From Bugula neritina (lineage: Eukaryota > Bryozoa > Gymnolaemata > Cheilostomatida > Bugulidae): a stretch of 64,000 nucleotides of DNA. Below are positions 56,828 through 64,000 of this stretch, one piece after another (the first letter of the stretch is position 1; each line of letters begins with the position of its first letter). A model generated the notes under the pieces. That model was not told where the DNA came from, ran no database searches, and was given only the letters and a program-made list of their open reading frames with translations. The position numbers and the translations under genes were made by a program. Location of the stretch: positions 496,001 to 560,000 of the forward strand of contig OZ037772.1 in assembly GCA_964035545.1 (NCBI GenBank), in the 5' to 3' direction.

Positions 56828-57629
56828 TCAATGCACCAGAGTTGTATATGTGCAACATACTGAAAATACTTGCTAGCCTGTAATCGGCAACTGTAGAGGT
56901 GTGCCTCTTGCTACATGCTCTAATGCGTGTAAGAGGTAAGAGGACTATCAATATGACTATCAATATTAGTAGGAGTACCCAAGTACCAGTAGACATAGTA
57001 GCTGTAGAAAGTCTATCCCAATCAGTAACTGTAAGCCGTGAGGGCTGAGAGTATAACTAGGAATATAAAAAACTATAACTTGAGTATAACTAAGTGAAGG
57101 TGAGTTAACATAAATTAAAAAATAATAAATATAATTACTACAAAATCAAAATGAAATATGCATTATGATTATAAATATTTATATTTTTATTTTATAATAA
57201 TTTTTTAATTTATTTATATCATTTTATTTAGGTTCATTACCTTTCATTATGATTATTGAAATTCATAAATCATATTCATAATGATAACGATAATGATAAT
57301 CACTTAAAAAAAATTGATAAACCCATAATCATAATGATTATTATTATCATTTATCGCTTATCAGTGATAATCATAATCATAACGATGATCTTGATCATAA
57401 TCAATATGAATATCAATATCATGTTATACTTATTCAATAATTATAATTGATTGATTCTTATTCATATTAATAATGAATAAAAAATTATAGCATATAGCAT
57501 ATAGCATATAATTTATTTCACAGTGCGACAAGATTATCTAGACGGTGCGCTTACGCCTCTCATTCTACTTAAGCAATATCCAATTGTACGGTTTTTATGA
57601 CTTTAAAATCCGTTTTTGAGAAGCAAGGC

Positions 57630-58066
57630 CAGTGTGGTATATTTAAGAGTGTTGCCATTAGCAAATCTTACGGAATCATATGGGCGCCATTATGCCGAGA
57701 TTGGTACCGCGAGTTTATATAAGTTATAAAGGAAAAATTTTGCCACTTTTGTTATTTTATTTTTTTTCTATTTTATGTGTACATTTTTTCTAATTTTTTT
57801 ATTGGTAAAGTTTTTAAACACATTTTTAATGCACATAAAATTAAAAGAAAAATTAAAACTCAATCATGCACATAAATACAAAGCTATAAAGTTAAAGCTT
57901 CGCTGTGATTTTAATGTGAATATGAATTGAATAATGCTTGCAATAATCATTATACACAAAATACGTTACAGTTGCTATAAATGTAAGACTAGTTAATTGG
58001 ATGCAAATAGGCACGGTAATACTACTTAATTTATGCTATTTTTGAATTTTGTAGTAAATATTTGGC

Positions 58067-58159
<93 letters not shown>

Positions 58160-58317
58160 ATATTAATATATATATATAATATATAATATTATTATATGTA
58201 TATATATATAAATTATATATAATATCATTATATATATAATGTATATAATTTATTATATAATATAATAATATATTATATATGATATTATTATATATATAAT
58301 ATAATATATAATATAAT

Positions 58318-58359
<42 letters not shown>

Positions 58360-59410
58360 ATATTATTATATATATAATATAATATATAATATAATATTAT
58401 AATATATATATATATATATATTATATATGATATTATTATATATATATAATATATAATATATTAATGTATAATATATTATTGTAATATATATATATATATA
58501 TCATATATAATATAATATATAATATAATAATATATTATATATGATATTATATATATAATATATATATAATATAATATATAATATAATAATATATAATATA
58601 TTATTAAAATATATATATATATTATTATAATATATATATATTTATTATATATAATATTATTATACTTGTATAATATATATATATAATATAATATAATATA
58701 TAATATATAATAATATATAATATATTATTATAATATATATATATATTATAAATAATATAATATAATAATATATTTTATATGATATTATATATATATAATA
58801 TATATATAATATAATATATAATATAATGATATATAATATATTATTAAAATATATATATATATTATTATAATATATATATATATTATATATAATATTATTA
58901 TACTTGTATGATATATATATATAATATAATATAATATATAATATATTATTATAATATATATATATTATAAATAATATAATATAATAATATATTTTATATG
59001 ATATTATATATATATAATATATATATAATATAATATATAATATAATGATATATAATATATTATTAAAATATATATATATTATTATAATATATATATATAT
59101 TATATATAGTATTATTATACTTGTATAATATATATATATAATATAATATAAAATACATAATATATTATTATAATATATATATATATTATAAATAATATAA
59201 TATAATAATATATTTTATATGATATTATATATATATAATATAATATAAAATATAATAATATATAATATATTATTCTAATATATATATATAATTATAGTAT
59301 ATATATATTATATATAATATTATTATACTTATATAATATATATATAATATAACAATATATAATATAAAAATATATAATATATTATTATAATATATATATA
59401 TATATGTATA

Positions 59411-59477
<67 letters not shown>

Positions 59478-59902
59478 CATGCCGAATATTTACTACAAAT
59501 TCCAAAAATAGCATAAATTAAATAGTATTACCGTGCCTATTTGCATCCAATTTACTAGTCTTACATTTATAGCAACTGTAACGTATTTTGTGTAAAATGG
59601 TTATTGCAAGCATTATTCAATTCATATTCACATTGTAATCACAGTGAAGCTTAAACTTTATAGCTTTGTATTTACGTGCATGATTAAGTTTTAATTTTTT
59701 TTAAATTTTATATGTATTGAAAATATGTTTAAAAACTTTACCAATAAACAAAACTAAAAAAAATAGACACATAATATAAAAAAAAAATAAAATCACAAAA
59801 GTGGCAAAATTTTTCCTTTATAACTTATATAAACTTGCGGTACCATTAGCGACATAATGATTTTTCATGGTTTAAAGTCAACACTCTTAATATACCACAC
59901 TG
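57630..59902. mobile_element. 2.27-kb hAT-type element with about 430-bp terminal inverted repeats (copy B only)
   Basis: The left end CAGTGTGGTATATTTAAGAG and right end CTCTTAATATACCACACTG are inverted repeats, and similarity continues inward for about 430 bp per arm (57630-58069 against 59474-59902). The 8-bp duplication AGCAAGGC flanks it (57622-57629, 59903-59910). Copy A has the single AGCAAGGC uninterrupted at about 22612. CAGTG ends with an 8-bp duplication are hAT hallmarks. The centre is a TA-rich array without coding capacity, so the element is non-autonomous and of foldback form. Confidence 0.9.
58070..59473. repeat. TA-rich core of the hAT-type element with longer-period repeat
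   Basis: Nearly pure A/T. Landmarks such as TATTATACTTGTATAATATA at about 58658, 58898, 59116 and TATTATACTTATATAATATA at about 59320 show a tandem unit of roughly 200-240 bp on top of the dinucleotide text. Confidence 0.85.
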
Positions 59903-60250
59903 AGCAAGGCTAGATAGAAGTTAATGATCGATATTGACTCGCTAAGAGTTTTCATGTAAACCCGCAAACTACAACTTTTAACTTGACCGCAAAGCTGGAA
60001 GTACGATAAGCGTCGCCGTATTGATTTCAGGCGAATTTTAGTTGATTTCTTTCAAACTGTTGAGAAGTAATATTTGCTTCCATTTTATGTCTGTATCAGC
60101 CATCAGGGCTATCGCGATACAATTATACATGTTCTTAATTCAATCAATATTATGAAATAATTAATGTAAGAAATTCAATTTTGACTATATAGAATAATCT
60201 CAATCTGAATAAGTATTATTTATTTATTGTAACACTTGCACATCGTCTTA

Positions 60251-61194
60251 CTCTTACTCTTACTCTTAGTCAGATAACATAGTACATACTGATACTCATA
60301 CTGATACTCAATCCCATACTCAATCTCATACTGAGGCTGATACTCATAGTGATAGTCTTTGCCAGATTATTGCTAGATAATTTAAGCTAGTACTAGTACT
60401 ACTACTAGTAGTACTAGTACTAGTAGTACTACTACTAGTACTAGTAGTAGTACTAATAATCACAGTACTAAAGTAAATTAGTAGTACTAATAGTAATCGT
60501 ATTAGAGTAATACTAATACTAATAGTAATACTACCACTAGTAGTAGCAGTAGTGCTAGTAGTAGTAGGCTACATGATGATGATCATTATGATTATGATTA
60601 TGAAGATGGTTTTTACTATAACTATTACGGTATGAGTATAACTATAACTGTATTAGTATTTGATTTTATTTTGCATTGCTAATTGAAGAGCATGCGTTAA
60701 AATTAACTGTTTCTCTCTTTTCTCTACATTTCAAGTTGCACACTAATAGACATATATGCTTTCAATTTTTTTGGTCTATCTTTAAGTTGTTAAACTTGAC
60801 CAGTATGACTACAACTAACTGTAACTAGAATAAAATATTGGATGATAGAGAAGTTCCATACCGTTACACCTCCTTTGACTTGTGCTACCGTCGGTAGTGC
60901 TAAAAGAGTGGAGCCAAAGAAAAGCATAATCACAGAATTCACAGCCTGCTGGTTTGAGATTTTTGTGGTCTAGAGATTGTACTGGGTTACAGAGATATTT
61001 TTCCCGTCTGTGAATTTTTGATCCCTGCGGTTGTTTCTGACTGTGGGTAGTTGGAGGTGTTGAGGGAGTGGGCTCACTGGGTAGGCTATATTATTGTAAT
61101 CATATTAACCAACTTGACAGTTTACTAATTCATTGTCTAACTCTGTCTGTCTTAGTCTAGTAACACTATTTATTTACTTATTAGTTTAATTAAA
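60251..61194. other. Spacer right of copy B; simple repeats, no gene recognised
   Basis: CTCTTACTC and GATACTCATACT repeats to 60360 are followed by a self-complementary TAGTACTAGTACTACTACTAG tract (60388-60460). GC rises at 60860-61080, where an exon could lie, but no product is recognisable. Confidence 0.45.
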
Positions 61195-62660
61195 TTACTA
61201 GTTTATATTACCAAGGTATATTACTAGTTTATGTTACCAAGTTATATCACTATTTTATGTTACCAAGTTAAATTACTAGTTTATATTACCAAGTTATATT
61301 ACTAGTTTATATTACCAATTTATATTACTAATTTATGTTACCAAGTTTACTAGTTAATGCTACCAAGTTATATTACTAGTTTTTGTTACCAAGTTATATT
61401 ACTAGTTTTTGTTACCAAGCTATATTACTAGTTTATGTTACCAATTTATATTACTAGTTTATATTACCAAGTTATATTACTAGTTTATATCACCAAGTTA
61501 TATTACTAGTTTATGTTACCAAGTTATATTACTAGTTTATATTACCAAGTTATATTACTAGTTTATATTACCAAGTTATATTACTAGTTTATATTACCAA
61601 GTTATATTACTAGTTTATATTACCAAGTTATATTACTAGTTTATATTACCAAGTTATATTACTAGTTTATATCACCAAGTTATTAGACTAGTTTATATTG
61701 CCAAGTTATAATACTAGTTTATATTACAAAGGTATTTTACTAGTTTATATTACCAAGTTATATAACTAGTTTATATTACCAAGTTGTATTGTTAGTTTAT
61801 ATTACCAAGTTATATTACTAGTTTATGTTACCAAGTTATATTACTAGTTTATGTTACCAAGTTATATTACTAGTTTATATTACCAAGTTATATTACTAGT
61901 TTATATTACCAAGTTATATTACTAGTTTATATCACCAAGTTATATTACTAGTTTATATTACCAAGTTATATTACTAGTTTATGTTACCAAGTTATATTAC
62001 TAGTTTATGTTACCAAGTTATATTACTAGTTTATGTTACCAAGTTATATTACTAGTTTATATTACCAAGTTATATTACTAGTTTATATCACCAAGTTATA
62101 TTACTAGTTTATATTACCAAGTTATATTACTAGTTTATATTACCAAGTTATATTACTAGTTTATATTACCAAGTTATATTACTAGTTTATGTTACCAAGT
62201 TATATTACTAGTTTATATTACCAAGTTATATTACTAGTTTATATTACCAAGTTATATTACTAGTTTATATCACCAAGTTATATTACTAGTTTATATTACC
62301 AAGTTATATTACTAGTTTATATTACCAAGTTATATTACTAGTTTATATCACCAAGTTATATTACTAGTTTATGTTACCAAGTTATATTACTAGTTTATAT
62401 TACCAAGTTATATTACTAGTTTATGTTACCAAGTTATATTACTAGTTTATATCACCAAGTTATATTACTAGTTTATATTACCAAGTTATCTTACTAGTTT
62501 ATTTTACCAAGTTATATTACTAGTTTATATTACCAAGTTATATTACTAGTTTATGTTACCAAGTTATATTACTAGTTTATGTTACCAAGTTATATTACTA
62601 GTTTATATTACCAAGTTATATTACTAGTTTATGTTAGCAAGTTATATTACTAGTTTATAC
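61195..62660. repeat. 26-bp minisatellite TTACCAAGTTATATTACTAGTTTATA
   Basis: About 56 units, most identical apart from TTATATTACC / TTATGTTACC / TTATATCACC. The left edge units (61195-61500) are the most diverged, as expected if the interior was homogenised. It lies upstream of the Cys-rich exons. Confidence 0.95.
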
Positions 62661-62759
62661 TGCTAGTATTCAACAACTACCCTCCAGCACATCTCAACTC
62701 TGACGCACCTGCACTGACTAATCATCCGTATAGTTTATAGTTTTTGTTGAATTCTTCAG

Positions 62760-63695
62760 ACCCTGAGAACTGTGCGTGTGGCTTCACCTGCGAGTGTGGT
62801 GCCTGTGTTGGGGTATGTGACCTTGACAGAGACTGTGGGAAGCTGCAGATCTGTTTGGAGAAAAGATGTTATCAGCAGGCCTCACCAGATGACAGAACTG
62901 TTGTCTGGGATCTTTATCACTCAGAACTAGTAGAACGTTCTTCAGGTTTGAATGCGAAATCTTTGTTCTAAACTCTATTAGAGTTTAAAAGTGTTGCTGT
63001 CTGTTGTACTTATATCTGTGCTGGCCAGGATTTTTGAATGATTTTTGTTATGTATTTACGTAACAGAGTGTAACCTTAAAGCTGAATTTGCTTTATTTTC
63101 CACATATTTTGGTTTGCGATTTTTCAGTAGAAACGAGGCATCACACTTGGTGTGATTATCAGCATTTTTTGCAGGTGCTTCTATCCGTGTACTGACAACA
63201 CATCCTGTCCTAGTGATGGACAAATCTGTCACCATAGTGTCTGTAAAGAGGGCTGTCAGGTGAGTAGTCGCTATGACCTACACTGCGAGTTATTGATGAC
63301 TTTCATACTATGAGTTGTGACTGCCTACTATAATTTATACTGCGAGTCCAAGTAGCTGCTGTAACTTATGCTGTGAGTCATGACTAACTGAAATCACTTA
63401 TACTGTGAGTCATGACTAACTGATATCACTTATACTGTGAGTCAATTATCAAAAATAGCAAAGAAGTAGAGATATGTTGTGTATGTGAGATATGTGAGGT
63501 TATTTAGTGACTAGTTCGCTATTTATAGAGTTTTGTTTCTATTAATAGACTCTACTGAAAATGAACAATATGGATCTGAGTTTACTGAATGCATATCCAA
63601 CATATGCTATCAGCTTTATCCTCTCAACAATCCAGATCTTTCTGATGCTGAGCAGGACAGACTCTTTGATGATCGGCTGGATCTACAGAATGATG
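62760..63695 (+). CDS. Cysteine-rich extracellular-type protein, internal exons (partial)
   Basis: Three AG/GT-bounded exons are visible. 62760-62945 encodes NCACGFTCECGACVGVCD followed by LDRDCGKLQICLEKRCYQ, ten cysteines in about 45 residues. 63175-63259 encodes CFYPCTDNTSCPSDGQIC and HHSVCKEGCQ. 63549-63695 encodes an acidic stretch (YGSEFTECISNICYQLYPLNN, then SDAEQDRLFDDRL). The repeated pattern C-x4/5-DC/SC-x5-C-x4-C resembles EB-type modules of secreted or receptor ectodomains; I do not recognise the protein. Exon one ends in phase 1 and exon three fits it directly, while the middle exon fits neither neighbour in its cysteine-rich frame, so it is alternative, damaged, or preceded by an unseen short exon. 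Both gene ends are outside or unrecognised. Confidence 0.6.
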
Positions 63696-63696
63696 G

Positions 63697-64000
63697 TAAG
63701 TTACTCTGTTAGTACAGTTACTCTGTTAGTACAGTTACTCTGTTAGTATAGTTACTCTGTTAATATAGTTACTGTGTTAGTATAGTTACTCTGTTAGTAT
63801 AGTTACTCTGTTAGTATAGTTACTCTGTTAGTATAGTTACTATGTTAGTATAGTTACTCTGTTAGTATAGTTACTCTGTTAGTATAGTTACTCTGTTAGT
63901 ACAGTTACTCTGTTAGTACAGTTACTCTGTTAGTATAGTTACTCTGTTAGTATAGTTACTCTGTTAGTATAATTACTCTGTTAGTATAGTTACTCTGTTA
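63697..64000. repeat. 17-bp minisatellite TTACTCTGTTAGTATAG
   Basis: About 18 units run to the window end within the intron after exon 63549-63695; AGTACAG units at the left and middle give way to AGTATAG. Confidence 0.93.

Larger units (their letters stand above)
38966..60250 (+). repeat. Segmental duplication, copy B
   Basis: Collinear with window bases 1-22922. The true left edge may lie further left, since copy A runs off the window. Private features are a 2.27-kb hAT-type element (57630-59902), two ValRS exons (49515-49596, 50047-50139), the HIGH-motif exon (53431-53557) and about 260 bp near 56080-56340. After 60250 the sequence becomes CTCTTACTC repeats unlike the MADF side of copy A. 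Confidence 0.93.

Noticed and set aside
59329-59514. Minus-strand IYIY-rich open frame
   Set aside because: Translation of a TA dinucleotide run in the hAT-type element core.

Overview
The window is AT-rich animal nuclear DNA. Its genes are split by introns with GT..AG borders, and their products are metazoan in type: RING/B-box (TRIM) proteins, a fibrillar collagen with a COLFI C-propeptide, a MADF-domain protein, cytosolic valyl-tRNA synthetase exons and a cysteine-rich extracellular-type protein. The density of minisatellites and the mix of hAT, LINE and Gmr1-like elements would suit an early-branching metazoan such as a sponge. That placement is inference; nothing here fixes the species. 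I see no bacterial, phage or CRISPR-type system.

Layout. The main structure is a duplication of more than 21 kb in direct orientation. Copy A is 1-22922 (its left end is cut by the window) and copy B runs from at or before 38966 to 60250. Each copy holds, left to right, a TRIM-propeller gene on + (A 1710-6274 lacking its first exon, B 38255-45403 complete, 622 codons), a minisatellite-rich spacer, the 5' half of a valyl-tRNA synthetase gene on - (A 14594-20428, B 49099-55446), and a LINE relic. Between the copies lies single-copy DNA: a compact MADF gene (23260-24110), the 3' part of a fibrillar collagen gene (24597-28520), a 17-bp minisatellite split by a 5'-truncated LINE, a hAT relic with transposase remains, and a CACTG-ended transposon. 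To the right of copy B are a 26-bp minisatellite of about 1.5 kb and exons of a cysteine-rich protein.

The two copies act as a dated comparison. A Gmr1-like LTR retrotransposon sits in A only, with the intact empty site in B. A 2.27-kb hAT-type element with long terminal inverted repeats sits in B only, with the empty site in A. A hAT MITE inside a TRIM intron is in both, so it is older than the duplication. The TRIM genes stay open in both copies, but their propeller exon has changed almost only at amino-acid-altering sites. The ValRS pieces have decayed independently: A lost the HIGH-motif exon and a splice acceptor, B gained three stop codons.

The most notable items are (1) the LTR element with integrase upstream of a residual RNase H tail and a SCAN-like capsid region, which is the Gmr1 type of pol order, with the reverse transcriptase deleted; (2) the asymmetric divergence of the TRIM propeller; and (3) the paired insertion/empty-site record. 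False duplication by haplotype retention in an assembly remains a live alternative to a true segmental duplication.
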